DNA of 8,744 nt, from NCBI GenBank assembly GCA_900554255.1, contig USGN01000046.1, forward strand, positions 1 to 8,744. Reading direction: 5' to 3'. The stretch comes from an uncultured Collinsella sp. (GTDB lineage Bacteria; Actinomycetota; Coriobacteriia; Coriobacteriales; Coriobacteriaceae). Made by a program: the position numbers and the translations under genes. A model generated the notes under the pieces. That model made no database searches. It saw only the letters and a list, made by a program, of their open reading frames with translations, and was not told the DNA's origin. Of this stretch, positions 1-6,819 are shown piece after piece (the first letter of the stretch is position 1; the number at the start of each line of letters is the position of its first letter).

Positions 1-43
1 CGCGTATGAGGTACATAGTTGCGGTCTAACCCATACATGATAG

Positions 44-76
44 CGTGCGCAGGCAAACCTGCATATAACCCGCACG
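44..76. repeat. Inverted repeat downstream of the peptidase gene
   Basis: Two nested pairings are visible: CGTGC (44-48) with GCACG (72-76), and GCAGG (49-53) with CCTGC (58-62) around a CAAA loop. Bases 63-71 are left as a one-sided bulge. A second weak dyad, GTGCAA (82-87) with TTGCAC (103-108), lies between it and the peptidase stop codon. The position, 50 to 80 bases past the end of the minus-strand gene, fits a transcript end. There is no T-run on the minus strand after the stem, so it is not a standard intrinsic terminator. I see no coding sequence in bases 1-126. Confidence 0.3.
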
Positions 77-126
77 GATTAGTGCAAACAAACCTGACCC
101 CATTGCACCAAGAGCTTGCTTTTTGG

Positions 127-1542
127 CTAGAGCGCCTGAAGCAGAGCGACGAGGAAGCGGATGCCTTGGAGGTAGGCGCGGCGGGTGATGCGCTCGTTGG
201 TGCCGTGGACGCCGCGATCACACTCGTCGTCATCAACCACAAAGGCCGAGAAGCGAATGCACTCAGGGCAAATGTGCTGGTAGTTGGCAGCGTCGGTCGC
301 GCCGATCACGGTCGAGGGCACAATTGCCACTGGCTCGAATGATCCATTTTCCTCCGTCTCCTTTGGATCACGGAAATAGCGGGCAGCGATGGAGCGAACC
401 GCCTCGAGGCCGGGACCACCGATGCGCGGGGACGGCGAGGGTTCGGAGCTGCCGGGGCCTAGCTCCACTTCGACACGACCGGCAAGGTCCGCCCCGGCAA
501 CCGCCTCACGGCAGCGCGCCACAACGTCGGCCACGCTCGTGCCCTCGAGCATGCGGAAGTTGATGTTGGCCCACATATCCTGCGGCATTACGTTGGCGCC
601 GGTGCTGCCACCCTCGATCTGCGTGGGCGCGCAGGTGGTCGTCACCAGCGGATAGAGCTTCTTGCTGGCGAGGCAATCGCGGACAATGGCGCCCCCGTTG
701 GCGGCAATTTCATCCGCCGTGTAGAGCCCCAGCTCGACGAGCTGTGCGGCAAGTAAATCGGTCACGCGCGTCGGCCACTCGATATCGCAGATTGCGGTGA
801 TGGCACGGCTGAGCACCTCGAGCGACGTGCCGCCGTAGGGGTTGGAAGAATGTCCACCTGCGCTCTTTGTCTTGAGCACAATGTCGGCATAGCCCTTCTC
901 AGCCAGGTCGGCGTGCATGAGCCAACCCTCGCCCGCGCTGTACTCGGCATCCGAAACGATGCGGTAGTCGCCCTCGTCGATCAGGAACTCGAGCTCAACA
1001 CCGCGCTCCTCGAGCGCGCGGCCGATGGCGCCTGCGCCGCACTGCGTCGTCTCCTCGTCCTGGCCAAAGGCCAGGAGCAGCGTCCGCTCGTGCTGCCAAC
1101 CGTGCGCCAGCGCATACTCGACAGCCTCGAGAATGCCTGCGACCTGGTCCTTCATGTCGATCGCTCCACGGCCCCAGATGTAGGTGTCGTCCACGTGCCC
1201 GCTAAAGGGGTCGTGCGTCCAGTCGGCCTCGGTGCCCGGCACCACGGGAACCACGTCCATGTGGCCCATGAGCATAATGGGCTTGAGGTCAGGGTCGGAG
1301 CCGGAAAGCGTCACCAGCAACGAATGGTCGATAAGCTCGACCTCGCCCGCCGCAAATACATGCGGCCAGGCCTGCTGCATATAGGCGCGCAGGTCGTCGA
1401 ACGGCTGCCAGTCCACCGCCTCGGCATCCATACTCGAGATGGTCGGAAATGACAGCACGCGGCCCAAGCGCTCGCACGCGCCAGTTTCGTCCAAATCGGC
1501 AAAATCGTCCTCATGCGCAAAGAAGCGCCAAACCTCGGCCAT
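127..1542 (-). CDS. M20 family metallopeptidase, carboxypeptidase S / PM20D1-like
   Basis: Cytoplasmic zinc-dependent amidohydrolase of 471 residues, expected to release an amino acid from a dipeptide or N-acyl amino acid. The M20 metal site is complete: HMD (His94, Asp96), WGRGAIDMKD (Asp129), GQDEE (Glu163/Glu164), LIDEG (Asp189/Glu190) and the late VHGTNE (His446). His231 in SAGGHSS belongs to the lid/dimerisation domain, which interrupts the catalytic domain at about residues 215-340. The blocks MDVVPV, WTHDPFSG, WGRGAIDMKD and GVELEFLIDEG resemble CPS1 and mammalian PM20D1 more than DapE or ArgE. I chose the start at 1542 because AAAGGA lies 6 bases upstream; the frame stays open to 1596 but that ATG has no ribosome site. 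No signal peptide is seen. It is the last gene of the importer cluster, 72 bases after the ATPase, which suggests it processes the imported substrate. The substrate itself is not predictable. Confidence 0.9.
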   Translation of the reverse strand: MAEVWRFFAHEDDFADLDETGACERLGRVLSFPTISSMDAEAVDWQPFDDLRAYMQQAWPHVFAAGEVELIDHSLLVTLSGSDPDLKPIMLMGHMDVVPVVPGTEADWTHDPFSGHVDDTYIWGRGAIDMKDQVAGILEAVEYALAHGWQHERTLLLAFGQDEETTQCGAGAIGRALEERGVELEFLIDEGDYRIVSDAEYSAGEGWLMHADLAEKGYADIVLKTKSAGGHSSNPYGGTSLEVLSRAITAICDIEWPTRVTDLLAAQLVELGLYTADEIAANGGAIVRDCLASKKLYPLVTTTCAPTQIEGGSTGANVMPQDMWANINFRMLEGTSVADVVARCREAVAGADLAGRVEVELGPGSSEPSPSPRIGGPGLEAVRSIAARYFRDPKETEENGSFEPVAIVPSTVIGATDAANYQHICPECIRFSAFVVDDDECDRGVHGTNERITRRAYLQGIRFLVALLQAL

Positions 1543-1566
1543 GACATCCTTTCGATTGTGATGACG

Positions 1567-1609
1567 AGGGCCGCCCCACCGGAGCGGCCCTGCCACGCAA
1601 ACATTTGCG
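1567..1609 (-). repeat. Two adjacent hairpins between the ATPase and peptidase genes
   Basis: The first stem in minus-strand order is CGCAAA / TTTGCG (1604-1609 with 1596-1601), starting 5 bases after the ATPase stop codon. The second is an 8-base perfect stem, AGGGCCGC (1567-1574) with GCGGCCCT (1584-1591), with a 9-base loop. Neither is followed by a T-run on the minus strand. They could protect the 3' end of the upstream message or lower expression of the peptidase relative to the transporter. Full termination looks unlikely. The peptidase start codon is 24 bases beyond the second stem. Confidence 0.55.
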
Positions 1610-1614
1610 GTTGG

Positions 1615-2400
1615 TTATTTGTCCTCGAGATAACGCGAGAGAAACTCGCGGGTGCGCTGGTGCTTGGGGTTGCCGAAGAGCTCGGCCGGCGCGGCGTCCT
1701 CGAGGACCACGCCCTTGTCCATAAAGACCACGCGATCGGACACGGTGCGGGCAAAGGCCATCTCGTGCGTGACGACGACCATGGTCATGCCGTCGGCAGC
1801 GAGCTTGCGCATGACCTCGAGCACCTCTCCGACCATCTCGGGGTCGAGCGCGGAGGTCGGCTCGTCGAACAGCATAATCTGCGGATTCATGCACAGGGCA
1901 CGAGCGATGGCCACGCGCTGTTTTTGACCACCGGACAGGCGGCCCACGGCGGCGTGCGCGAACTTTTCGAGTCCCACGCTCGTCAGATGCTCCATCGCAA
2001 TTTTTTCAGCCTCGGCCTTGCTCATCTTTTTGAGCGTGACGGGCGCAAGCGTGCAGTTGTCGAGCACATCCATGTTGTTGAACAGGTTAAAGCCCTGGAA
2101 CACCATGCCGATGTCCTCACGCAGCTTGTTAATGCTGCAGCGCTCGGCCGTAAGGTCCTGGCCGTGGAACCAGATGTGGCCCGCGTCCGGGGTCTCGAGC
2201 AGGTTGAGGCAGCGCAGGAAGGTCGACTTGCCCGAGCCCGAGGCGCCGATAATGGTGACGACCTCGCCTGATTTAACGGACAGGTCGATGCCCTTGAGCA
2301 CCTCGAGCGAGCCGAAGCTCTTGCGCAGGCCCTCGACGCGGATGAGCGGCTCATTGGTCTGTGCGGCGGCCGCGGTGCCGGTAGTGGCGATATCTGCCAT
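1615..2400 (-). CDS. Polar amino-acid ABC transporter, ATP-binding protein (GlnQ/HisP type)
   Basis: Cytoplasmic ATPase of 261 residues that powers import by the neighbouring permease. All ABC motifs are present in order: Walker [10 protein letters not shown] (52-60), Q-loop Gln102 in [10 protein letters not shown], signature LSGGQ (155-159), Walker B IMLFDEP (175-181, catalytic Glu180), D-loop SALD and H-loop His212. Phe29 in [11 protein letters not shown] is in place to stack on adenine. The C-terminal [18 protein letters not shown] is typical of the polar amino-acid uptake (GlnQ/HisP) family. The start at 2400 has GAGGAGAA 6 bases upstream; an in-frame ATG at 2475 would lie inside the permease gene and has no such site. 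The first 15 residues are Ala/Thr-rich and probably unstructured. It is co-directional with the permease, 22 bases after the permease stop. Confidence 0.95.
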   Translation of the reverse strand: MADIATTGTAAAAQTNEPLIRVEGLRKSFGSLEVLKGIDLSVKSGEVVTIIGASGSGKSTFLRCLNLLETPDAGHIWFHGQDLTAERCSINKLREDIGMVFQGFNLFNNMDVLDNCTLAPVTLKKMSKAEAEKIAMEHLTSVGLEKFAHAAVGRLSGGQKQRVAIARALCMNPQIMLFDEPTSALDPEMVGEVLEVMRKLAADGMTMVVVTHEMAFARTVSDRVVFMDKGVVLEDAAPAELFGNPKHQRTREFLSRYLEDK

Positions 2401-2422
2401 GATGATTCTCCTCGTCTTGAGC

Positions 2423-3571
2423 CTAGTTGGAGCTGGGCAACGTGGCCGGAGCCTCGGCACCAAGTTTTTTGCCAAAGGCTTCGAGCAGGCGGCTCGCCAC
2501 GAGCGTCAGGATCAGGTAGACCACGAGCGCCACGCAGTAGACCTCCATCTGGCGGTAGTACACGCCGGCGACGGTGGTGGTGGCGTACATAAGGTCGAAC
2601 ACGCCGATGACCGAAAGCACCGACGAGTCCTTGATGTTGATGATAAGCTCGTTGGTGAGTGCGGGGATCGCGTTTTTAATGCCCTGGGGGAACACGACTT
2701 TGCGCATGGCTTGCCACTGCGAAAGACCCAGCGAACGCGCTGCCTCGGCCTGGCCGGGGTCGATGGACTCGATGCCGCCGCGCAGGACCTCCATCATGTA
2801 GGCGGTGGAGTTGAGCGAGATGGTGACGAGGCCGGCGGTGAAGGTACTCCAGATCTGGTTGGCCTGGGCGGTCTCGAAGCCCATGCCGCGCAAAACGGTG
2901 AAACCCGCGTAATAGATGAGCAGACCCTGGACCATCATGGGCGTGCCGCGCACGATGGTGGAGTAGATGGTCGCAAAGCCGCGGCCAATGCTCTTAAAGA
3001 AGCGCACCAGGTCGTTGTCCACGCGATCGAAGGTCTGAATACGCAGGAACACAAAGAGCAACGCCAGGAAGAATGCGATGACGGTGCCGAAGGTGGCAAG
3101 CGCGATGGTGATCTCGATACCGCGGATAAAGAAGTCCCCGCTCTTGTAGGTCATGTAGACCAGGCTCGACAAAAAGTCGCTGGGGTTGGAGTCCGAGACG
3201 ATGCTCACCTGTACCAGGTCGATAAACGACATGACGCAGCGGTCGATAAAGAAAACTGCCGCGATGGCGACCACGACGTAGCTGCCTAAACGTGCTCCAC
3301 GACGGAAACGCTCGGATGCGAACGGCGACTTTTCGCGATAGTCGCTCCAGTGCATAAGCTTGGTGACCAGCGCCGCCGCCGACACGACGAGCCACGCCCA
3401 CAGGATTGCCCAAAGGCAATCTTGAAACACGCCCGTGGGAGCCAAGAAGCTCAGCGGTGTGGGGTTGCGCTGGCTAAACGCCAGGCCGAGCGCCGCGATA
3501 ACGCTCGTGCCCAGGTACACATAACGGTGGTCGGCCTTGATAAAGGAGGCCAGACGATTGATGGTTTTCAT
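2423..3571 (-). CDS. Polar amino-acid ABC transporter permease with N-terminal membrane extension
   Basis: Integral membrane subunit of 382 residues. The C-terminal part (about 148-362) is a HisM/GlnP-type permease with five hydrophobic segments near 150-177, 208-224, 243-262, 310-328 and 343-361. Its EAA loop, [20 protein letters not shown] (276-295), is the contact for the ATPase. Family members are usually about 210-270 residues. Here about 145 extra residues precede the core, with three further hydrophobic segments (about 17-33, 47-72, 95-113) and a basic loop at 74-94. The positive-inside rule puts the N-terminus in the cytoplasm and residues 114-147 outside, compatible with the expected topology of the core. 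The start at 3571 has AGGGAGG upstream, overlapping the stop region of the binding-protein gene 9 bases away. One permease gene is present, so the transporter is probably a homodimer. Confidence 0.92.
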   Translation of the reverse strand: MKTINRLASFIKADHRYVYLGTSVIAALGLAFSQRNPTPLSFLAPTGVFQDCLWAILWAWLVVSAAALVTKLMHWSDYREKSPFASERFRRGARLGSYVVVAIAAVFFIDRCVMSFIDLVQVSIVSDSNPSDFLSSLVYMTYKSGDFFIRGIEITIALATFGTVIAFFLALLFVFLRIQTFDRVDNDLVRFFKSIGRGFATIYSTIVRGTPMMVQGLLIYYAGFTVLRGMGFETAQANQIWSTFTAGLVTISLNSTAYMMEVLRGGIESIDPGQAEAARSLGLSQWQAMRKVVFPQGIKNAIPALTNELIINIKDSSVLSVIGVFDLMYATTTVAGVYYRQMEVYCVALVVYLILTLVASRLLEAFGKKLGAEAPATLPSSN

Positions 3572-3580
3572 GCTGCCTCC

Positions 3581-4507
3581 CTATGCCGGCTGACGGTCGA
3601 GGCACGCGTCCCACATTTGGTCGCGCTCCTCCTGGCTGACGCCCTTGAGCGTCTTGTCGATGAGCTTAAGCAGCTTATCCGAGCCCTTGCGGCAGCCGAC
3701 GTTTGCCGCGACCTCCTGCTTAAAGCCCTCGCCCTCGGCAAAATGAATGGGGACGATACCCGGGTTTTGGGCCATATAGCCCTTCTCATTCTCGGTGTTG
3801 TAGGTCACGGCGTCGCACGTGCCCTGCAGCAGGTTCGAAAACACCGTGGGAACCGAATCGACCGGGTTCTTGTGCACAACGCCCGGGATCTCGTCGATGA
3901 CGGTATCGAGCATGGTGTCCTTTTGCCCGAGCACCGTGGCGCCGCTAAAGTCGCTGAGCTTGGTCGCATTTTGGTAGGGCGAGCCCTCTTTTACGAACAG
4001 GCCAAAGTAGCCAATGAAGTACGGGTCGGAAAAGCCGACGGACTCCTCGCGCTCGGGCGTGGCGCTCATGCCGGCGATGATGAGGTCGATTTGGCCGTTG
4101 TTGAGCGAATCGATAAGACCCGAGAAGCTCTGCTTGACGGCAACGGGCTCGCCACCGAGGGCCTTGCAGACGATCTTGGCGATCTGTACGTCGTAACCAT
4201 CGGCATAGGCGCCCTGCACGTTGTCGATGGGGATGGTGTACTCGCTGGCCTCGGAGACCTGCCAGTTGTACGGAGCGTAGGCCGCCTCCATGCCAATGCG
4301 AATCTTGTCCTTGCCGATCACGGAATCGGACAGGTCGTCGCGACCGCCGCCCGTCGTGGGCTGAACTACTTCCAGCGTGGAGGGGCGCTGGCAACCGGCA
4401 AGTGCGCCGGCGACGACAGAAGCGCTCGCAGCGAGAGCGCTACCCAAAAAGATGCGACGGCTGCATACCGGCTGGGTATGCGCGCCGCATTGATGGGGAG
4501 AATGCAT
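3581..4507 (-). CDS. Amino-acid ABC transporter substrate-binding lipoprotein, probable Tat export
   Basis: Extracellular, membrane-anchored receptor of 308 residues, SBP_bac_3 family (polar amino-acid binding). The N-terminus carries a twin-arginine motif, SRRIFLG (Arg17-Arg18), a hydrophobic stretch and a lipobox LAGC with Cys39 as the lipidation site. The mature domain begins near 65 (KIRIGMEAAYAPYNW). It shows the family blocks SFSGLIDSLNNGQIDLIIAGMSATPERE (Arg153 is the usual carboxylate contact) and VGFSDPYF. It is first in the cluster and feeds the permease. I chose the ATG at 4507 because AGGGAAGG lies just upstream; an in-frame ATG at 4579 has no site and would bury the signal peptide. 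The ligand is an amino acid or a close derivative and cannot be named. No convincing promoter is visible; a TATATC hexamer at 4550-4555 is the nearest -10-like sequence, without a good -35. Confidence 0.93.
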   Translation of the reverse strand: MHSPHQCGAHTQPVCSRRIFLGSALAASASVVAGALAGCQRPSTLEVVQPTTGGGRDDLSDSVIGKDKIRIGMEAAYAPYNWQVSEASEYTIPIDNVQGAYADGYDVQIAKIVCKALGGEPVAVKQSFSGLIDSLNNGQIDLIIAGMSATPEREESVGFSDPYFIGYFGLFVKEGSPYQNATKLSDFSGATVLGQKDTMLDTVIDEIPGVVHKNPVDSVPTVFSNLLQGTCDAVTYNTENEKGYMAQNPGIVPIHFAEGEGFKQEVAANVGCRKGSDKLLKLIDKTLKGVSQEERDQMWDACLDRQPA

Positions 4508-4642
4508 AATCTGCCTTCCCTGTTGAATCGTATGCTGACGACTTAACAGGATATACGCCAGCGACCAGCAGCGCAGCACAAGCTCGAAAAATTAATAGAC
4601 ACACGGTAGTCATTGGGAACGTCGATGTTTTGGCAATGCCAG

Positions 4643-4748
4643 CGAGCGCCGCCCAGAGCGAACAAGTTGGCATGAAAAAGGCAAGGCATGACCAGAAGGT
4701 CTATGCCTTGCCTTTTGAATGACAACTTGTCGCTCTGGACGACGCGCA
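4643..4748 (-). repeat. Long inverted repeat, about 106-base hairpin with terminator core
   Basis: The arms 4643-4689 and 4703-4748 pair almost throughout. The segments are: outer 4646-4660 with 4731-4745 (15 consecutive pairs in the minus-strand RNA, two of them G-U), CAAGTTG 4663-4669 with CAACTTG 4723-4729, CAT 4671-4673 with ATG 4719-4721, then the core 4676-4689 with 4703-4716. The stem closes with GACC (4690-4693) and GGTC (4698-4701) round an AGAA loop. Where the plus strand shows C-A mismatches at 4652/4739 and 4649/4742, the minus-strand RNA has G-U pairs, so the fold suits a minus-strand transcript. It starts about 24 bases past the epimerase stop codon. Confidence 0.85.
4675..4716 (-). 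terminator. Intrinsic terminator of the epimerase gene
   Basis: Read on the minus strand this is a 14-base stem (AAAAGGCAAGGCAT with its complement), a one-base bulge, four more pairs (GACC/GGTC), a four-base loop, and a run of five T at plus-strand positions 4679-4675. The plus strand also ends in four T (4713-4716), so it could act in both directions, although no plus-strand gene reads into it. It lies about 56 bases after the epimerase stop and separates that gene from the importer cluster. Confidence 0.85.
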
Positions 4749-4771
4749 GCATCGACCGAGCGGCGGAACCT

Positions 4772-5665
4772 CTAGAGCAAGGTAACGCTAAAACTGCGCT
4801 TGTCCGTCTTGCCCGGGGCCAGGGTGATGGTGTTGACCTTGTGCTCAAAGACATCGTCCTCGGTATCCATGGTGGTATGACCGGTCCAGGGCTCGAGCGC
4901 CACAAACGGAGCGTCGTTGGCGGCAGACCACACGCCAATGTACTTAAAGCCCTCAAAGTCGATCTTGACGCCGTGACCCGACTTGCGGCCGCGCAGCGTG
5001 AGCGTGGAGCCCGGGGCATCGGTGAACATGATGGCGTCGTTATCGAAGCTGCGGTGCGTGATGGGCAGCACGTCCGAGTTATCGGGAGCCTTGTAGCTAC
5101 CCTCGAACGTCATAAGACCGTCGGGCGTGATGATGGGAGCCTCGTTGGTCCAAGCCTCGGTAAACGCCAACTCGTAATCCTCGAACGCCTCGTCCTCGGC
5201 ACCGGGGGCGGGCACGTTAAATGCAGGGTGGCCGCCCACCGAGAACGGCAGGTCCACGTCGCCGGTGTTGGTGACGGCAAAGGTCTGCGTGAGGGTGGCG
5301 TCGCCGGTCAAAGCATAGGTCATGTTGAGCTTGAAGTGGAACGGAAAGGCCTTGAGCGACTCGGGCGTATCGGTGATCTCGTACGTTACCGAGGAGCCGT
5401 CCTCCGAAACCTCAACCAGCTCGTGCTCGACGATGCGCGCGAGTCCGTGGCGCGGCATCTCGCAGGTGCCGGCCGCAGACGTTGCCGTGTTGTTGCGCAG
5501 CGAGCCCACAATGGGGAACAGGATGGGCGCGTGCTTGCCCCAAAAGGCGGGGTCGCCCTGCCACAGATACTCGTTGCCGTTGAGGGCAAGGCTCGTGAGC
5601 TGGGCGCCCATGGAATCGATGGCCGCGGTGAGGCCGCCGCGTTTGATGGTAGTGACGGTAGACAT
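4772..5665 (-). CDS. Aldose 1-epimerase family protein (LacX-like)
   Basis: Cytoplasmic protein of 297 residues with the all-beta galactose-mutarotase fold, expected to interconvert alpha and beta anomers of a hexose or hexose phosphate. The landmarks of the LacX-type branch are present: APILFPIVGSL (46-56), RHGLAR with His73, GGHPAFNVP with His146 as the likely general acid, and LEPWTG with Glu258 as the likely catalytic base. The length matches the family. The start at 5665 has GGAGGAAG at ideal spacing; an in-frame ATG at 5689 lacks a site. A strong terminator follows it. The gene upstream is 113 bases away, with a dyad in between, so it is probably transcribed on its own. No sugar-use genes lie beside it, so the sugar is unknown. 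Confidence 0.93.
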   Translation of the reverse strand: MSTVTTIKRGGLTAAIDSMGAQLTSLALNGNEYLWQGDPAFWGKHAPILFPIVGSLRNNTATSAAGTCEMPRHGLARIVEHELVEVSEDGSSVTYEITDTPESLKAFPFHFKLNMTYALTGDATLTQTFAVTNTGDVDLPFSVGGHPAFNVPAPGAEDEAFEDYELAFTEAWTNEAPIITPDGLMTFEGSYKAPDNSDVLPITHRSFDNDAIMFTDAPGSTLTLRGRKSGHGVKIDFEGFKYIGVWSAANDAPFVALEPWTGHTTMDTEDDVFEHKVNTITLAPGKTDKRSFSVTLL

Positions 5666-5685
5666 GCTACTTCCTCCAAAAGTAA

Positions 5686-5708
5686 ACAATAGTGTCGAGG
5701 GCTATTGT
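5686..5708. promoter_or_regulatory. Dyad upstream of the epimerase start, possible operator
   Basis: ACAATAG (5686-5692) and CTATTGT (5702-5708) form a perfect 7-base inverted repeat with a 9-base spacer. It ends 20 bases before the epimerase start codon, next to the ribosome site. The one-turn, two-half-site spacing is typical of a repressor site. It could also be a hairpin in the leader. No good -10/-35 pair is apparent around it. Confidence 0.35.
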
Positions 5709-5746
5709 CCCACTCTTGGCGGCGGGACGGGACGGCAGGCGATTAT

Positions 5747-5772
5747 TGAGTAGCCATAGCGGAATGAGTAGC
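5747..5772. repeat. Short direct repeat TGAGTAGC, two copies
   Basis: TGAGTAGC occurs at 5747-5754 and again at 5765-5772, 18 bases apart, between the membrane-protein gene and the epimerase. It could be paired half-sites for a regulator of the epimerase. It is short enough to be chance. Confidence 0.25.
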
Positions 5773-5778
5773 GAGCGC

Positions 5779-6648
5779 CTACTGGGTATCCACGTAAAGG
5801 TCGAACCCGCCCTGCGGTGTGCTGTCGACCGTATCGGGCGCCTGTGAGTTAAAGCTCACGGGGACCATGCGCTTTGAGGCACGGAAGCGCGTGCCGTCGG
5901 TGGCGACGGGCGGTTCATCGACGGTGAGCTCGTAGTCGCCGGGCTTGAGTTCGATGCCGTCGCCAGCGGAGTTGACATATTGATACTCGTCAATCGTCTG
6001 CCCTTTGAGCGTGCGCCCCACGATGTGGATGAGCATTTGGCTGTCGCCGCGCGCGGTGTCCCACGTCGCGCCGTCCTTGACCTCGACCGACACATGTACC
6101 GAGCGCGTGCGGCCGAGCGATTGCTCGACAGACATCTCGACCTTGGCGGCATCTTTGCGCTGTTGTTCCACATGGCTCCAGACGTTTCCAATTACCGAGC
6201 ATGCGATAACGCCGGCCATAAAGGCGATGAGGATGGGACCGAGTGGTGAGCGGCGGCCCGCGTCTTCCTCGCGAGCTAGGTTGGGGCGATGCGTGGGCGC
6301 GGGTGCCTGGGCACCTTGCGCGGGCACGTCGAGGATGCTGAAGGATGCCGTGCTGCCGGGGTCGATGTTATGGCGCGGCTGCGGGGTCTTTGCCGGCGAG
6401 ATGGACATGTCGGCTGGCTCACCCAGCGTGGCCGTGGCATCGGCCTTAGCCTCGTCGGCCTCGGCTTGGGCCCAAGCCTGCTCAAAGGTCAGGGGCTCGG
6501 CGGCATCGGAGGCGGCGTCCGAGTCGGCGGCGACGTCGTTGCCGGTCTCGTCCTCGTCGCTCGAGACGTCACGCGGCGTGGGCTCGTCCCACCCCTCGTC
6601 CGGAGCCTCACCCTCGCTATACCACCATTCAAAGTTATCGATATCCAT
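5779..6648 (-). CDS. Hypothetical single-pass membrane protein with acidic N-terminal region
   Basis: I do not recognise this 289-residue protein. Residues 1-80 are strongly acidic and low-complexity, rich in Asp, Glu and Ala, beginning MDIDNFEWWYSEGEAPDEGW. Residues 81-135 are Pro/Ala-rich and probably disordered. One hydrophobic segment at about 136-157 (LGPILIAFMAGVIACSVIGNVW) follows the basic GRRS, so the N-terminus should be inside and the C-terminus outside. Residues 170-289 look like a small beta-rich extracellular domain, with alternating strands (SVHVSVEVKDG, QMLIHIVGR, GDGIELKPGDYELTVDEPP) reminiscent of an Ig-like or carboxypeptidase-regulatory fold; this is a pattern impression only. 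The start at 6648 has a weak AAGGGG site inside the palindrome GGGGCGCCCC (6651-6660). It is transcribed away from the MFS gene. Confidence 0.8.
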   Translation of the reverse strand: MDIDNFEWWYSEGEAPDEGWDEPTPRDVSSDEDETGNDVAADSDAASDAAEPLTFEQAWAQAEADEAKADATATLGEPADMSISPAKTPQPRHNIDPGSTASFSILDVPAQGAQAPAPTHRPNLAREEDAGRRSPLGPILIAFMAGVIACSVIGNVWSHVEQQRKDAAKVEMSVEQSLGRTRSVHVSVEVKDGATWDTARGDSQMLIHIVGRTLKGQTIDEYQYVNSAGDGIELKPGDYELTVDEPPVATDGTRFRASKRMVPVSFNSQAPDTVDSTPQGGFDLYVDTQ

Positions 6649-6689
6649 ACGGGGCGCCCCTTAGGCCTCGCAAATAAACATTCGCTAGT

Positions 6690-6719
6690 TTTATACCCCC
6701 AGACGACACCGAAGCTCAC
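6690..6719 (-). promoter_or_regulatory. Candidate promoter of the membrane-protein gene
   Basis: On the minus strand TATAAA (6695-6690) is a good -10 box. GTGAGC (6719-6714), 18 bases upstream, matches the -35 consensus at only three positions. Transcription would start about 35 bases before the ATG at 6648, downstream of both palindromes in this intergenic region. Confidence 0.4.
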
Positions 6720-6734
6720 CCGCGCCGGACACAA

Positions 6735-6799
6735 AAACCGTCACAACATTCGACGCTTTTCCTCGATTTCGAGATTTTCGCCGAATGTTGTGATGGTTT
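6735..6799. repeat. 65-base inverted-repeat element in the divergent intergenic region
   Basis: The 18-base arm AAACCGTCACAACATTCG (6735-6752) is complementary to 6782-6799 at every position but one (G6740 opposite T6794, a G-U pair in plus-strand RNA). The 29-base interior has its own small palindrome, CTCGA (6762-6766) with TCGAG (6769-6773), flanked by TTTTC on both sides. On the minus strand the stem runs into five T, so it could also stop leftward transcription. It has the build of a dispersed palindromic or MITE-like element, with no coding capacity. Confidence 0.8.
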
Positions 6800-6819
6800 G
6801 GGCGACTGGCCGGCAGCGC

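Noticed and set aside
2018..3289. Long open frame on the plus strand (423 codons)
   Set aside because: It lies wholly opposite the well-supported ATPase and permease genes, is rich in His/Asp/Arg from reversed codons, and has no domain or ribosome site.
3350..4546. Long open frame on the plus strand (398 codons)
   Set aside because: It is antisense to the binding-protein and permease genes; the composition is that of a high-GC shadow frame.
4688..5692. Open frame on the plus strand (334 codons)
   Set aside because: It is antisense to the epimerase, whose catalytic motifs, ribosome site and terminator are all clear.
5718..5740. G-rich run on the plus strand, possible G-quadruplex
   Set aside because: Only short G2-G3 tracts are present in a GC-rich genome; too weak to claim.
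6677..6684. AACATTCG, an extra copy of the core of the 6735-6799 arms
   Set aside because: Only 8 bases match and no symmetry surrounds it; chance is likely.
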